Source: Verrucomicrobiota bacterium
GTDB taxonomy: Bacteria > Verrucomicrobiota > Verrucomicrobiia > Chthoniobacterales > UBA6821
Direction of reading: 5' to 3'
DNA length: 38,847 bases
Assembly: GCA_008933015.1 (NCBI GenBank)
Contig: WBXH01000006.1
Span: 1 to 38,847, forward strand
The position numbers and the translations under genes were made by a program. A model generated the notes under the pieces. It ran no database searches, had not been told where the DNA came from, and saw only the letters and a list, made by a program, of their open reading frames with translations. This document shows, in pieces, positions 24,916-34,418 of the stretch (the stretch's first letter is position 1; the number at the start of each line of letters is the position of its first letter).

Positions 24916-25545
24916 TTATCTTGGAGCGGCAGTCATCAGATGCCAGATCCAAACAATGAGAGCAATCGTTCCAAGAACGAGGAGAGGCAATGTGAATGCA
25001 AGACCATTCCTCAACCAGTGGGAAAAACCCTGATCTCCAATGTCGGGGAAGAGTGAACCTCCCGATCCTTCTTCGTAAGGCATACCATCGTCCTGGTTTG
25101 ATATCGGAGTGATTTTGGCATGAAGTCGCGCATAGGCTGACCTTGCCTCGTCAACAATACCAAGCGAACGGGTCAACTCGCGTGAGAGATCACGACCACC
25201 CCATGACTTTGGATCTATTCCCTCAAGATTATGCAGGTGCTCCGCGAAGATATCCTGAATATTGTTGAGTTGCTCAAGGCGGCGTTGAGTTTCCTCCGTC
25301 TCTCGTTGGACAAGAATAATGGATCGCCCCAATTTGTCGGCCATCTCATTGCGTCCGCGTTCCAGATCGTCTTGCCTGCGGGTGAGCTCCTCAAGGCGAA
25401 GCTTTTCTTTCTCAATGAGGTCCTGCCTCTGCCTCAACTCCAGAAGCTCTGATTGGGCGCGTTTTACCTGATTCTGAAGTTCTTCTGCCGATGGGGTCTC
25501 TTCGAGATCCAACAGCTCATCGTGGGTGTCTTGAAAGTCGGACAT
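24916..25545 (-). CDS. Tail-anchored coiled-coil protein, unknown function (209 aa)
   Basis: The ORF track's start at 25551 is a GTG; the ATG at 25545 (MSDFQDTHDELLDLEE) is preferred. Residues about 20-110 are a long coiled coil with heptad-like Leu and many Glu/Arg/Gln (LELRQRQDLIEKEKLRLEEL). A helical region (WGGRDLSRELTRSLGIVDEA) and an acidic Gly-rich linker follow, then a C-terminal membrane helix (AFTLPLLVLGTIALIVWIW) close to the end. No known domain is recognised. It pairs with the smaller gene downstream. The layout is that of proteins organising a complex at the membrane, but this is inference. Confidence 0.75.
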   Translation of the reverse strand: MSDFQDTHDELLDLEETPSAEELQNQVKRAQSELLELRQRQDLIEKEKLRLEELTRRQDDLERGRNEMADKLGRSIILVQRETEETQRRLEQLNNIQDIFAEHLHNLEGIDPKSWGGRDLSRELTRSLGIVDEARSAYARLHAKITPISNQDDGMPYEEGSGGSLFPDIGDQGFSHWLRNGLAFTLPLLVLGTIALIVWIWHLMTAAPR

Positions 25546-25622
25546 GACCACAATATGTAGCGTAACTGAACTTTTTTGGCTCTAAAAATCTTCCATTAGG
25601 GGGATTATTTATCCCTTCTTAC

Positions 25623-26303
25623 TCATCCAAATATAGCCGACCCGACCCTGCAAAGGGTCGCCCCCTCCTCCACCGCCACCTCGAAATCCCCGCTCATTCC
25701 CATGGAGAGAGCGGACAGGGGAATTCCGGTCTGTTTCGCAAGGCGATCCCGCAGTTCACGTAATCCGGAAAAATAACGCCGTGAAAATTCCGCCTCAGCG
25801 GAAAGAGGGGCCATTGTCATGAGACCTTCAACCTGCAGGCGAGGCATCGTCAGGAGATCCCCGATGATCGCTTCGAGATTCTGGGGTTCAAAGCCCTGCT
25901 TACTTCCCTCCCCCGAGACGTTCACCTCAAGAAGCACCCTTGGAAACAATCCCAATTCGGCTCCGATCCTGTCGATATCACGTGCGGTGCCAAGTTTATC
26001 AACGCCATGGATAAGTTCAAAAAGAGGAAGTATCTTGCGCACCTTGTTGGACTGGAGATGGCCTATGAAATGCCAGCGCAACCGCGCAGGCAGAAGAGGT
26101 ATCTTTAGTATAGCCTCCTGGATACGACTTTCCCCGAAGATCTCCTGCCCAGACTCGGAGGCCTCCCGTATGAGTTCCGGAGGGTAGGTTTTTGAGACAG
26201 CCACCAATTCGATCTCAGCCGGATCGCGTCCGGACCTGAGAGCAGCTCCAGCGATGCGTTCACGGACTTGCTGAAGTTTTGATGCAATGACAGGGTTGAT
26301 CAT
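25623..26303 (-). CDS. PLP-binding homeostasis protein, YggS/PLPBP family
   Basis: YggS-type proteins bind pyridoxal phosphate without known enzyme activity and help maintain PLP and amino-acid balance. The ATG at 26303 (MINPVIASKLQQVRERIAG) fits the family start; the ORF track's 26351 start overlaps the region of the LysR promoter. The PLP Lys is in ELVAVSKTYPPELI (about residue 36). Other blocks are FGESRIQEA, RWHFIGHLQSNKVR, LLEVNVSGEGSKQGF, GLMTMAPL and SMGMSGDFEVAVEEGATLCRVGSAIFG at the C-terminus. 226 residues, normal. It is divergent from a LysR gene 62 bases away. Confidence 0.93.
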   Translation of the reverse strand: MINPVIASKLQQVRERIAGAALRSGRDPAEIELVAVSKTYPPELIREASESGQEIFGESRIQEAILKIPLLPARLRWHFIGHLQSNKVRKILPLFELIHGVDKLGTARDIDRIGAELGLFPRVLLEVNVSGEGSKQGFEPQNLEAIIGDLLTMPRLQVEGLMTMAPLSAEAEFSRRYFSGLRELRDRLAKQTGIPLSALSMGMSGDFEVAVEEGATLCRVGSAIFG

Positions 26304-26346
26304 GGTTGAGAAATGATGGTTTTTTTCTTGGAGTGCCGAGCGAGTC

Positions 26347-26370
26347 TGCATACAGATTCTGATTCATGCA
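26347..26370 (+). promoter_or_regulatory. Inverted repeat at the LysR start codon
   Basis: TGCAT (26347-26351) and ATGCA (26366-26370) are inverted repeats around CAGATTCTG, itself a palindrome (26353-26361). The right arm contains the ATG of the LysR gene. Such a site, between divergent genes, could be an autoregulatory LysR operator. The arms are short, so chance is possible. Confidence 0.3.
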
Positions 26371-27265
26371 ACTTGAGGGCTTCAAGGTCTTCTGTGACCT
26401 TTGTGACACAGGCAGCTTCTCACGTGCGGCGGAAGCAAGCGGCATCACTCAAAGTGCGGTAAGCCAACAGATCCGCGCGGTTGAAAAACGTTTTGGAGTT
26501 CCCTTGATCGACAGAAACAGTGGCAACTTCATGCTGACTCCCGAAGGATACGTCTATCTAGAGGCCTGCCGCGATATTCTAGCCCGCCTGGATAGCTTGG
26601 GGACCCGCTTCAGGATTGCCCGCGGCGAGTTGGGTGGACGACTCCGTGTCGCAAGCGTCATCAGCATCGCGCTCCACAATCTTCCCCCGCTGCTCAAGCA
26701 GTTCCGCAAAGCCCATCCCGGAGTTGAGGTCTTGGTCGACTATCGCAAGGCAGAGGAGATTTATGATGCCGTGGGGGATGGTCGCGCCGACCTTGGATTA
26801 GTGGCCTACCCAAAAGCCCGCCTAGGCTTACGGGCCATGACCCTCTGGAGGGAGAGGATGGTCTTGATCATGCCTCCCGACCATCAGTTGAAGGGAAAAC
26901 GTCCGGTCGAACTTTCACAACTGGAGGGCCGACGCTTTGTTGGACTGACTCCTGATATTCCCACACGTCAACACCTTGACAAGGTCTTCAAAAAAGCAGG
27001 AGTGAAGATCACCTACCTGGCCGAATTCGAAAACATCGAAACCGTCAAAGCGGCGGTAGAAGCGGAGCAGGCCCTCGCCATTATTCCTGAGACCTCCGTT
27101 CGTCAGGAAATCAAGCAAGGGGCACTCTCCTCTCGCCAGATCCATGCCGAGCGACTCTGGCGACCTATGGGAGCGATCACCAGAAGGCCAATCCCAGAGA
27201 AACCATCACTCCTGGAATTTCTCAGCCTGCTTTCTCCCAGAGCGAAGGCACTGATTCAGGAATAA
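26366..27265 (+). CDS. LysR-family transcriptional regulator
   Basis: 299 residues, the standard size. The winged helix-turn-helix is at residues 1-60 (FKVFCDLCDTGSFSRAAEASGITQSAVSQQIRAVE), followed by a linker helix and a periplasmic-binding-type effector domain (about 88-290), with LRVASVISIALHNLPPLLKQF, DLGLVAYPKARLG and AVEAEQALAIIPETS. The family resembles CysB/Cbl- and CynR-like regulators, but the effector cannot be inferred. It is divergent from the YggS gene and 142 bases upstream of the deacetylase gene, either of which may be a target. Confidence 0.92.
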   Translation: MQLEGFKVFCDLCDTGSFSRAAEASGITQSAVSQQIRAVEKRFGVPLIDRNSGNFMLTPEGYVYLEACRDILARLDSLGTRFRIARGELGGRLRVASVISIALHNLPPLLKQFRKAHPGVEVLVDYRKAEEIYDAVGDGRADLGLVAYPKARLGLRAMTLWRERMVLIMPPDHQLKGKRPVELSQLEGRRFVGLTPDIPTRQHLDKVFKKAGVKITYLAEFENIETVKAAVEAEQALAIIPETSVRQEIKQGALSSRQIHAERLWRPMGAITRRPIPEKPSLLEFLSLLSPRAKALIQE

Positions 27266-27407
27266 CGTTCGCTCTCAAAGAGGAAGGTGAGACAGAGGAG
27301 GGCTCCTCCAAGCCCATTCATCTCATCATCCACTCGGCTTCAAGGATTCCCATCGTTTTTTCCATGATCTCTGACGTGCATCTTTTGGAATTTCTGTCAG
27401 GTTCTAA

Positions 27408-28415
27408 ATGATCATGTTCCGAAGACTTTACATCCGCTGTTTGACCTCTCTTCCGCTTGTCACGATTGTCCTATTTCTAGTCTTGGGAATACTGCCCGGT
27501 GTTGCAGCCGAAGTGCTCACCAACGGATCCATTCAGGCACCTACTCCACTCGCTACTACATCCGTCATTTCTGGCAATCAGGTTGGAGCCCTCACTAATA
27601 CCGCTGCAACCAACCCCACAGCCACCTCTTCAGCACCGGCATCGGTTGCGCAACAAGCCATGGCGATGCAGACACCGAGTTCCTTGAACAATTCCGCAGG
27701 GGGGCGAAGCAGTTATTCCTCCATACATGTTGACGGTCCATACATCGCCATGACTTTTGATGACGGACCGGACGCAACCCTGACTCCCCACTTGCTCGAC
27801 ATCCTCAAGGAGCGCCATATACATGCGACCTTCTTCGTTCTTGGTCAACGGGTTCAGGAACACCCCGAAATCATGGTGCGTGCCGTGGCGGAGGGCCATC
27901 AGATAGGGAACCATAGCTGGGATCACCCTCCGCTCAACAAGTTGGCCGAAGGAGGACTAAGGCACCAACTGGCGGATACTTCAGATCTCATCAAACAGAC
28001 AATCGGCAAAGCTCCAGACATCATGCGTCCGCCCTATGGGGCCACCAGCCCGAGACTGAGTCGCGCCATCGAGAAGGAATATGGCATGAAGGTGATCCTC
28101 TGGTCCGTCGACCCCTTCGACTGGAAGAATCCCGGCTCCAAGGTTGTTACAGAAAGAATTCTCTCGGGATGGAAGGGGAGCAGTGGGGCCAAACCGGGCG
28201 CCATCATCCTCTCCCATGACATTCACAAGGGAACCATCGACGCAATGCCCGCCACACTCGATGCCCTCCTCGCAAAGGGATACAAGTTTGTGACCGTGGA
28301 TGAATTACTCGCCTTGGAGACCAAAAGTCCGGTTGCAACTCCGAGTGCATCGGCTGCATCCCCTGCCCCTTCTCCGCATAAGACCAAAAGGTCGAGGAAT
28401 AAAACTTCTCAATAA
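27408..28415 (+). CDS. Secreted NodB-type polysaccharide deacetylase
   Basis: Removes acetyl (or related) groups from a polysaccharide or peptidoglycan in the envelope. 335 residues: a signal peptide (LPLVTIVLFLVLGILPGVAA, to about residue 34), a Ser/Thr/Ala-rich linker (to about 103), then the NodB domain. Catalytic motifs are TFDDGPDATLTP (base and metal Asp), GNHSWDHPPLNKL (metal His pair), RPPYGATSPRLS, WSVDPFDWKNPG and IILSHDIHKGT. A basic, Pro/Ser/Ala-rich tail (PSPHKTKRSRNK) follows, possibly for binding cell-wall polymers. It ends within a hairpin. Confidence 0.93.
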   Translation: MIMFRRLYIRCLTSLPLVTIVLFLVLGILPGVAAEVLTNGSIQAPTPLATTSVISGNQVGALTNTAATNPTATSSAPASVAQQAMAMQTPSSLNNSAGGRSSYSSIHVDGPYIAMTFDDGPDATLTPHLLDILKERHIHATFFVLGQRVQEHPEIMVRAVAEGHQIGNHSWDHPPLNKLAEGGLRHQLADTSDLIKQTIGKAPDIMRPPYGATSPRLSRAIEKEYGMKVILWSVDPFDWKNPGSKVVTERILSGWKGSSGAKPGAIILSHDIHKGTIDAMPATLDALLAKGYKFVTVDELLALETKSPVATPSASAASPAPSPHKTKRSRNKTSQ

Positions 28416-28428
28416 AAGTTTTTATTCC
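28396..28428. terminator. Bidirectional terminator-like hairpin
   Basis: GGAATAAAACTT (28396-28407) and AAGTTTTTATTCC (28416-28428) form a twelve-pair stem with one bulged base and an eight-base loop that contains the deacetylase stop codon. The T-rich right arm and A-rich left arm make it suitable on both strands. It lies between the convergent deacetylase and sucB genes. Confidence 0.5.
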
Positions 28429-28525
28429 CCTGATAGAAGGCTCAAGCGAGCTTCATACTTATGCTAGGGCAAACATAGGCAAATAACGCCCAAGCTAGAA
28501 GAACCCAACTCACCGAGCTTATTTC

Positions 28526-29650
28526 TTAGTCGAGGAACAAGCGCACAGGATTCTCGAGCGCTTCCTTGACCTTGATCAGGAAGGTCACGGCCTCCTTCCC
28601 ATCCACGACGCGGTGGTCATAGGAAAGCGCCAGATACATCATCGGGCGGATGACCACCTTGCCATCGATGGCAACGGGGCGCTCTTGGATCTTATGCATG
28701 CCAAGAATACCACTCTGAGGGGGATTGAGGATCGGTGTACTCAGGAGTGATCCGTAAACTCCCCCGTTGGAAATGGTGAAGCAACCGCCTCGGAGGTCAG
28801 AGAGGCCTATCTTTCCCTCACGGGCTTTGACCGCAAAACCAAGAAGCTCCTTCTCGATTCCGGCAAGGGAGTGCCTCTCGCAATCGCGCAGGACGGGAAC
28901 CATGAGCCCCTTCTCGGTGCCGACAGCAACGCCTATGTCGTAGTAGTGATTCTCAATGAGTTCGTCCCCCTCGAGTTGGGCATTGATCTGGGGAATGGCT
29001 TTGAGGGCCTCCACAACGGCTTTGACGAAAAAGGACATGAAGCCAAGCTTCACTCCATACTTGGCCTGAAAACCCTCTTGAACTTCCTTACGGATGCCCA
29101 TGATGGCGCTCATGTCGACCTCATTAAAGGTCGTAAGGATTGCCGCTGTCTGCTGGGCGTTGACCAACTGAAGGGCGATCTTGCGGCGAAGAGGAGTCAA
29201 CTTGCGACGGGTCACGCGACCTTCGGGAAGGGATCGTGATGAGGGAGGGTCACTCGGGATAGATGTAGCCTTGGGTGCGGGAATCCCGATTTTGGGTAAA
29301 GGAGCATCGGTTTTCGGGGTGGGAGCTTCATGCTTCCCTATCTCCACTTTAGTCTCGGTCTTTTGCTCAGCTACTTCAGCCTTCAGCCTTTGGTCTTCAG
29401 CTTTTTTAGGTGCCGCGGCCGTATCAATCTCGGCGACGGTGGAACCGATCGGCACCTCTGCACCTTCGGCGACCTTGATCTTCAGGACGCCTGCCTCAAG
29501 AGCCGTGACTTCCGAGGAAACCTTGTCCGTGTCGAGGGTGAAAAGAAGATCTCCCATAACGACATGATCGCCCTCTTTTTTGTGCCATGCGGAGAGGACT
29601 CCGGAGGTAATGGATTCTCCGACGGCAGGTACAATGACGGCAACGCTCAT
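28526..29650 (-). CDS. sucB: 2-oxoglutarate dehydrogenase E2 (dihydrolipoyl succinyltransferase), no E3-binding domain
   Basis: Transfers succinyl from E1 to CoA in the TCA cycle. The ATG at 29650 ([14 protein letters not shown]) gives 374 residues; the ORF track's longer start lies in sucA. The lipoyl domain (1-77) has its Lys at 43 in [14 protein letters not shown]. Residues 80-145 are an Ala/Pro/Lys linker, and the acyltransferase core runs from [15 protein letters not shown] to the end with catalytic His346 in [12 protein letters not shown]. No peripheral subunit-binding domain (E3-binding) is visible in the linker, whereas E. coli SucB (405 residues) has one. It follows sucA after 43 bases. 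Confidence 0.94.
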   Translation of the reverse strand: MSVAVIVPAVGESITSGVLSAWHKKEGDHVVMGDLLFTLDTDKVSSEVTALEAGVLKIKVAEGAEVPIGSTVAEIDTAAAPKKAEDQRLKAEVAEQKTETKVEIGKHEAPTPKTDAPLPKIGIPAPKATSIPSDPPSSRSLPEGRVTRRKLTPLRRKIALQLVNAQQTAAILTTFNEVDMSAIMGIRKEVQEGFQAKYGVKLGFMSFFVKAVVEALKAIPQINAQLEGDELIENHYYDIGVAVGTEKGLMVPVLRDCERHSLAGIEKELLGFAVKAREGKIGLSDLRGGCFTISNGGVYGSLLSTPILNPPQSGILGMHKIQERPVAIDGKVVIRPMMYLALSYDHRVVDGKEAVTFLIKVKEALENPVRLFLD

Positions 29651-29693
29651 AATGAAAATGTGTGGATGATGAAGAGAGTTTTCTTGTTTATTT

Positions 29694-32477
29694 TTAAGCT
29701 CCGAAAGCCTGTGCAATGAGTGCAGCCTGCTCGTTCTTATGAGCTGCGGTTGTACCCACGGCAGTACTCGCATCCTGCTCACGTCCCGCGTAGCTGATCG
29801 CACGTCCATAGAACTTCATCAACTTGGGGAGGAGGTGATGCCAGGAACCCATGTTCTCCGGCTCTTCCTGACACCAGACGATCTCCTTGGCATGGGCATA
29901 GGGAGCGGTGACCTTACGGAGTTCCTCTTCGTTAAGCGGATAAATCTGCTCCAGTCGCACGATTGCCGAGCGGTCGTTCCAACCGTTCTTTTCGCGATAG
30001 GACTGAAGGTCGTAGTAGACCTTGCCTGTGCAAAGAATAAGTCGCTCAACCTTTACAGAATCAGCCGCCTTTGGACCCTCGAGAATCTCGTGAAATTCAC
30101 CCTCCGTGAAATCTTTGGTAGTTGAAACGGCGGCTTCGGATCGGAGGAGGCTCTTCGGCGTCATGATGATGAGCGGCTTGCGGAAATCACGGAGCATCTG
30201 CCGGCGCAGGACGTGGAAGTATTGGGCTGGAGTGGTCAGATTGCAGACCTCCATGTTCTCGTCAGCGCAAAGTTGCAGGAAGCGTTCCAGTCGGGCGCTA
30301 GAATGCTCGGGCCCCTGCCCCTCATAGCCGTGGGGAAGCAGCATGACAAGCGAGCTGGGTCTCAGCCACTTGGTCTCTCCCGAGGCGATGAACTGGTCGA
30401 TAATGACCTGGGCCCCGTTGGTAAAATCGCCGAACTGAGCCTCCCACATGCAGAGCATCTTCGGATAATCCATTGAATATCCGTAGTCGAATCCCAACAC
30501 AGCGGCCTCCGAGAGCGGGCTATTGTAGACACAGAAGCGTGCCTGATCCGGTGCGAGGTGCTGTAGCGGTATGTAACGCTCACGGTTTACTTCGTCGTAG
30601 AAGACAGAGTGGCGGTGACTGAAGGTGCCCCTGCGACTATCCTGACCCGAGAGGCGGATCGGGATCCCCTGAAGCATGAGCGATCCGAAGGCAAGAGCCT
30701 CGCCGAACGCCCAGTCATAGGGACCGGATTTTTCGAAGACCTCTCGCCTCCGTTCGAGGATGGTCTTGCGGACTTTTGGTAGAATGCGAAAATCAGAAGG
30801 CACTGTCGTGAGGCCATCAACGATAGTCTTGAGGATCTTTTCGTTGATCGCGGTTTTGACCGGCTTGAAGGAGTAGGGAGGCTGAAAGACTGCCGTGGAA
30901 CCGACAAAGGCCTTCTGATTGGCCTTCACGTCGGTGTCGATCCCCATTTTCATCTCGGCCAGAGCAGCCTCAAGTTGGGACTGTGATTTCTTCCAACTGG
31001 TATCGAACTCCTCTTGAGTCAGGGTTCCAATCTCAATCGCCCGATTCAGAAAGATCTCGCTCGGACGCTTGTGGGCTCGGATTACCTTGTAAAGATCGGG
31101 TTGGGTGAAGAGCGGCTCGTCACCCTCGTTGTGGCCGTAGCGTCGGTAGCAGACGATATCAACGACGACATCGCGACCGAACTCCTGCCTGAAGGCCAGC
31201 GCGATGCGCGCGGCTTCGGCGACAGCGATCGGATCGTCCCCATTCACGTGAAAAACAGGGGCCTCGACGGTCTTTGCAATCTCGGTGCAGTAAAGGGTGG
31301 AGCGGGAATCGGCGGGAAGTGTCGTGAAACCAATCTGGTTATTCACGATGAGGTGAACTGTTCCTCCGACCTTGTATCCGGGAAGTTGGGAGAGGTTGAA
31401 GCACTCAGCTACGATGCCCTGCCCCGGGAACGCCGCATCGCCGTGGATTAGGATAGGCACGACCTTGCGTCGCTCGATCGTGTCTTCGAGGATCCTCTGG
31501 CGAGCCCTGGCCTTACCAAGGACAACGGGATCAACAGCCTCAAGGTGGCTCGGGTTGGCGGCGAGGTAAACCTCCACCTCCTCCCCCTTCTCGTTACGCC
31601 GCGTGGTCTGGTATCCGAGGTGATACTTCCCGTCGCCACTCGCTTCCCCGAGGTCGGGATCATACTTGTCACTGAATTCATTGAAAAGTATGGCAAACGG
31701 CTTCTTCAGGAAGTTGGTCAGGACATTCAGGCGACCCCGGTGGGCCATTCCAAGGACGATCTCCTTCACTCCCTGCTCTGGCGAGCGGTGCAGTATCTCG
31801 GAGAGGGCAACAAGCATCGACTCACCCCCTTCAATGGAGAACCGCTTACTACCGACATAGGTAGTGTGGAGAAAGTTCTCAAAGCTCTCGGCCTTATGAA
31901 GGGTACGTAGGATGCGATAGTGGGGAGTGGCTGTATCCACCTTCCCAGCACGGGACTCGACTTGCTCCCTGACCCAATGGCGGATACGAGGGTTCTGGAT
32001 ATGCATGTACTCCACACCAAGCGTGCTGCAGTAAATCGACTTCAGTTCGGCAATAATCTCGCGAAGCAACAACGGGGTTCCCTCCCTGTAGGATCGGGAA
32101 CTCACCGTCTCATTAAGATCAGCATCGGCAAGGCCGAATTCCTTCAGTTCCAAAAGTGGTTGGTAAGGAATCTCAACACTCAGTGGATTCAGTCGGGCGA
32201 GTGTGTGCCCCAGCGTGCGGTAAGTATAGATCAGGGCCTCCACGCGGCTTTCTAGACTCCTGGAACTTGATGATCGAGGAGATCCCGTAGTAGCAGATCC
32301 GGCAACTTCTCCTTCCGAGCCCTTGACCGGAATCTTCAGATAACGGGCAAAACCGAGCTCGAAACCTTCAAAAAAAGAGGCCCATTCAGTAGAGACAGAA
32401 GAAGCGTCCTTGCGCCATTTTTCGTAATTTTCATCGATGGCCGCCTCGTTCCAGCGCGCCGTGAAAGATGTGCTCAT
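29694..32477 (-). CDS. sucA: 2-oxoglutarate dehydrogenase E1
   Basis: 927 residues, full length. Decarboxylates 2-oxoglutarate with ThDP. The N-terminal E1o segment ([21 protein letters not shown] and [16 protein letters not shown]) is conserved. Later blocks are [115 protein letters not shown] and [13 protein letters not shown] near the C-terminus. Transcribed with sucB. No lpd (E3) gene is in the window. An AGGAG lies 27 bases upstream, too far to serve the ATG at 32477, with a stem-loop before it. Confidence 0.97.
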   Translation of the reverse strand: MSTSFTARWNEAAIDENYEKWRKDASSVSTEWASFFEGFELGFARYLKIPVKGSEGEVAGSATTGSPRSSSSRSLESRVEALIYTYRTLGHTLARLNPLSVEIPYQPLLELKEFGLADADLNETVSSRSYREGTPLLLREIIAELKSIYCSTLGVEYMHIQNPRIRHWVREQVESRAGKVDTATPHYRILRTLHKAESFENFLHTTYVGSKRFSIEGGESMLVALSEILHRSPEQGVKEIVLGMAHRGRLNVLTNFLKKPFAILFNEFSDKYDPDLGEASGDGKYHLGYQTTRRNEKGEEVEVYLAANPSHLEAVDPVVLGKARARQRILEDTIERRKVVPILIHGDAAFPGQGIVAECFNLSQLPGYKVGGTVHLIVNNQIGFTTLPADSRSTLYCTEIAKTVEAPVFHVNGDDPIAVAEAARIALAFRQEFGRDVVVDIVCYRRYGHNEGDEPLFTQPDLYKVIRAHKRPSEIFLNRAIEIGTLTQEEFDTSWKKSQSQLEAALAEMKMGIDTDVKANQKAFVGSTAVFQPPYSFKPVKTAINEKILKTIVDGLTTVPSDFRILPKVRKTILERRREVFEKSGPYDWAFGEALAFGSLMLQGIPIRLSGQDSRRGTFSHRHSVFYDEVNRERYIPLQHLAPDQARFCVYNSPLSEAAVLGFDYGYSMDYPKMLCMWEAQFGDFTNGAQVIIDQFIASGETKWLRPSSLVMLLPHGYEGQGPEHSSARLERFLQLCADENMEVCNLTTPAQYFHVLRRQMLRDFRKPLIIMTPKSLLRSEAAVSTTKDFTEGEFHEILEGPKAADSVKVERLILCTGKVYYDLQSYREKNGWNDRSAIVRLEQIYPLNEEELRKVTAPYAHAKEIVWCQEEPENMGSWHHLLPKLMKFYGRAISYAGREQDASTAVGTTAAHKNEQAALIAQAFGA

Positions 32478-32504
32478 GAAGATTGGTTGAAATCATTACT
32501 CCTG

Positions 32505-32539
32505 AGTGTGGCCTGCCTTACGGCGTGCTTAACCACACT
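32505..32539 (-). promoter_or_regulatory. Stem-loop in the sucA leader
   Basis: On the minus strand AGTGTGG and CCACACT form a perfect seven-pair outer stem. Inside, GCC-GTAA-GGC forms a three-pair stem with a GNRA-type tetraloop. The 35-base element ends 27 bases before the sucA ATG and just before an AGGAG. Known cis-regulatory RNAs occur upstream of sucA in other phyla, but I see no match to their consensus. It also lies between divergent genes and could be a DNA operator. Confidence 0.35.
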
Positions 32540-32658
32540 GGAAAAGAACTTCATTCTTTAGCAGATCATGCTCGCTCGGCAAGCTGGCAATTAACTCTGA
32601 AGGGGTCTCCTTGCGCCGTTGGGGCATTAAGGGTAGGGTCAAAACCCAGCCATCGCCC

Positions 32659-33654
32659 ATGATCACCGTCCAAGGACTCACCAAAAGCTACGGCCCGGCC
32701 GATGCGATTCGTGACCTCTCCTTCTCCGTGGATCAGGGTGAGGTGGTGGGATTTCTTGGCCCCAACGGCGCGGGAAAAAGCACCACGATGAAGATTCTTT
32801 CCGGCTACCTTCCTGCCGATTCCGGTGAAGTGAGGATCGCGGGTTTTGATATCTTCAGTGAGTCACTCAAAGCCCGATCCCGCATCGGCTACCTCCCCGA
32901 AAACGTGCCTCTTTACCCCGAAATGAGGGTTGGAGAGTACCTTGCTTATCGCGCCTCGCTGAAAGGGGTCCGCTCCCGGCGCATCAAAGAGAAGGTTGAA
33001 GACGCCGTTCAGCTCTGTGGACTGAGACACGTCCAAAAGCAGCTCGTGGGTACGCTTTCCAAGGGATACCGCCAGCGAGTAGGGCTGGCTGACGCACTTG
33101 TCAATGAACCTGACATCCTGATCCTTGACGAGCCGACCATCGGACTCGATCCCAACCAGATCAGGGATGTTCGTGCGCTCATCAAGGGTCTTGCGGCACG
33201 CCACACCATCCTTCTCTCAAGCCACATCCTGAGCGAAGTCGAGGCCACCTGTTCACGCATCCTGATCATTAACAAAGGTAGGATTGTCGCGACTGGCACT
33301 CCTACGGAGTTACGCCAGCGTGCTGGAGTTCCCCTTTCCGGAGCCGTCAGGCTTGAGATGTCCACGGAAAGCCCTTTAGTTACCCTCCAAGAATTAAACT
33401 CCCTTCCCTACATCAGCAAAGCCACAACGCTCAGAGAATCTGAGGGCTGGGTCACTTACGAGATCGTCCCCAGGGTAGAAGATCCTCGTACACTTCTCTA
33501 TGAGGAAGCGGTAAGGCGAGGATGGAAGCTTCGTGAACTCTCCGCTCGGGAAGTTCCGCTGGAGGAAATCTTCTCTTCTTTCGTGCCAACCTCGCCCGAT
33601 CAGTCAGCAAGTGGGCTGCCGGCTGGGGATCATCAACCAGAAAGAAGGTCATGA
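32659..33654 (+). CDS. ABC transporter ATPase, GldA-like
   Basis: 331 residues from the ATG at 32659 (MITVQGLTKSYGPADAIRD); the track's longer start at 32611 adds a non-family extension. Walker A is GPNGAGKSTT, the Q-loop region GYLPENVPLYPEMRV, the signature LSKGYRQRVGLADAL and Walker B ILILDEPTIGLDP, with the switch His in LLSSHILSEVE. Residues beyond about 225 form the C-terminal regulatory extension typical of ABC-2 exporters. It overlaps the permease gene by four bases (ATGA). The order ATPase, ABC-2 permease, GldG is that of the Bacteroidetes gliding-motility GldAFG exporter, but the same set occurs widely in non-gliding bacteria. Confidence 0.92.
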   Translation: MITVQGLTKSYGPADAIRDLSFSVDQGEVVGFLGPNGAGKSTTMKILSGYLPADSGEVRIAGFDIFSESLKARSRIGYLPENVPLYPEMRVGEYLAYRASLKGVRSRRIKEKVEDAVQLCGLRHVQKQLVGTLSKGYRQRVGLADALVNEPDILILDEPTIGLDPNQIRDVRALIKGLAARHTILLSSHILSEVEATCSRILIINKGRIVATGTPTELRQRAGVPLSGAVRLEMSTESPLVTLQELNSLPYISKATTLRESEGWVTYEIVPRVEDPRTLLYEEAVRRGWKLRELSAREVPLEEIFSSFVPTSPDQSASGLPAGDHQPERRS

Positions 33655-34406
33655 GGGTTTTTTGGACACTTCTAAAAAGAGAAATCAGTTCGGCATTCCT
33701 GACGCCGATGGCTTGGGTTCTTCTTTTTTTTCTCCTGCTTCTCACGGGTTTTAATTTTTATGCTGGTGTCTCTTCGCTAAACCACGGACCCACCGAGGTC
33801 ACAGTCGTGGAATCTTTTTTTAATACGGTCTTTTTTTGGTTTTCTTTTCTGCTGCTCTTCCCGCTGCTGACGATGCGCCTCTTTTCCGAAGAGTACCGCA
33901 CGGGAACAATTGAGCTACTCATGACGGCACCTGTCCGGGACTCTCAGGTGGTCCTTGCCAAGTTCTTTGGGGCGCTCGTTCTCTACTCGGCGCTTTGGCT
34001 CCCCACGGGCCTTTATTTTCTGATCTTCTGGTGGCAGACCCACCTGCAAGCGGCTGGTGCCATGGGAGCATATTTCGGAGCTTACGGACTCCTTTTCCTC
34101 ATGGGGATGTTTTATCTCTCGCTCGGCTGCCTCTGCTCGTCATTGACCCGGCATCAGATTTCCGCAGCGGTGATGACCTTCTGTCTGGTGGCTTTGTTTT
34201 TCTTCACGGGACTTCTGACCTTCCTGTCCGGTCAGATCGGCACATTCATGAAGGGCGTCACGGTCACCTTCTCGCCGATCGATCAGATGACTCAGTTCTC
34301 AAGAGGGCTTTACGACACCAGGGCCGTTGTCTGGTACCTGGTAATGACCGCCCTCTGCCTCTTTCTCACACTCCAGTCGCTTCAAGCACGCCGTTGGCGC
34401 GGTTAA
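33651..34406 (+). CDS. ABC-2 type permease, GldF-like
   Basis: 251 residues with six membrane helices. The N-terminus RVFWTLLKREISSAFLTPMAWVL and the block RLFSEEYRTGTIELLMTAPVRDSQVVLAKF are hallmarks of ABC-2 and GldF-type permeases. FSPIDQMTQFSRGLYDTRAVVWYLVMT near the end is also conserved in them. It is translationally coupled to the upstream ATPase and followed after 12 bases by the GldG-like gene. Confidence 0.9.
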   Translation: MRVFWTLLKREISSAFLTPMAWVLLFFLLLLTGFNFYAGVSSLNHGPTEVTVVESFFNTVFFWFSFLLLFPLLTMRLFSEEYRTGTIELLMTAPVRDSQVVLAKFFGALVLYSALWLPTGLYFLIFWWQTHLQAAGAMGAYFGAYGLLFLMGMFYLSLGCLCSSLTRHQISAAVMTFCLVALFFFTGLLTFLSGQIGTFMKGVTVTFSPIDQMTQFSRGLYDTRAVVWYLVMTALCLFLTLQSLQARRWRG

Positions 34407-34418
34407 TTCACCGGGCAT

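Noticed and set aside
24514-25056. 180-codon plus-strand ORF
   Set aside because: Antisense to the two coiled-coil genes; its Ser/Arg-rich protein is the complement of their Glu/Lys-rich codons.
27295-27308. GAGGAG-GG-CTCCTC palindrome after the LysR gene
   Set aside because: Short stem with no T-tract; not convincing as a terminator.
32434-32496. Short ORF with AGGAG near it, overlapping the sucA start out of frame
   Set aside because: The AGGAG is only two bases from its ATG, the ORF reads into sucA in another frame, and there is no sign of selection.
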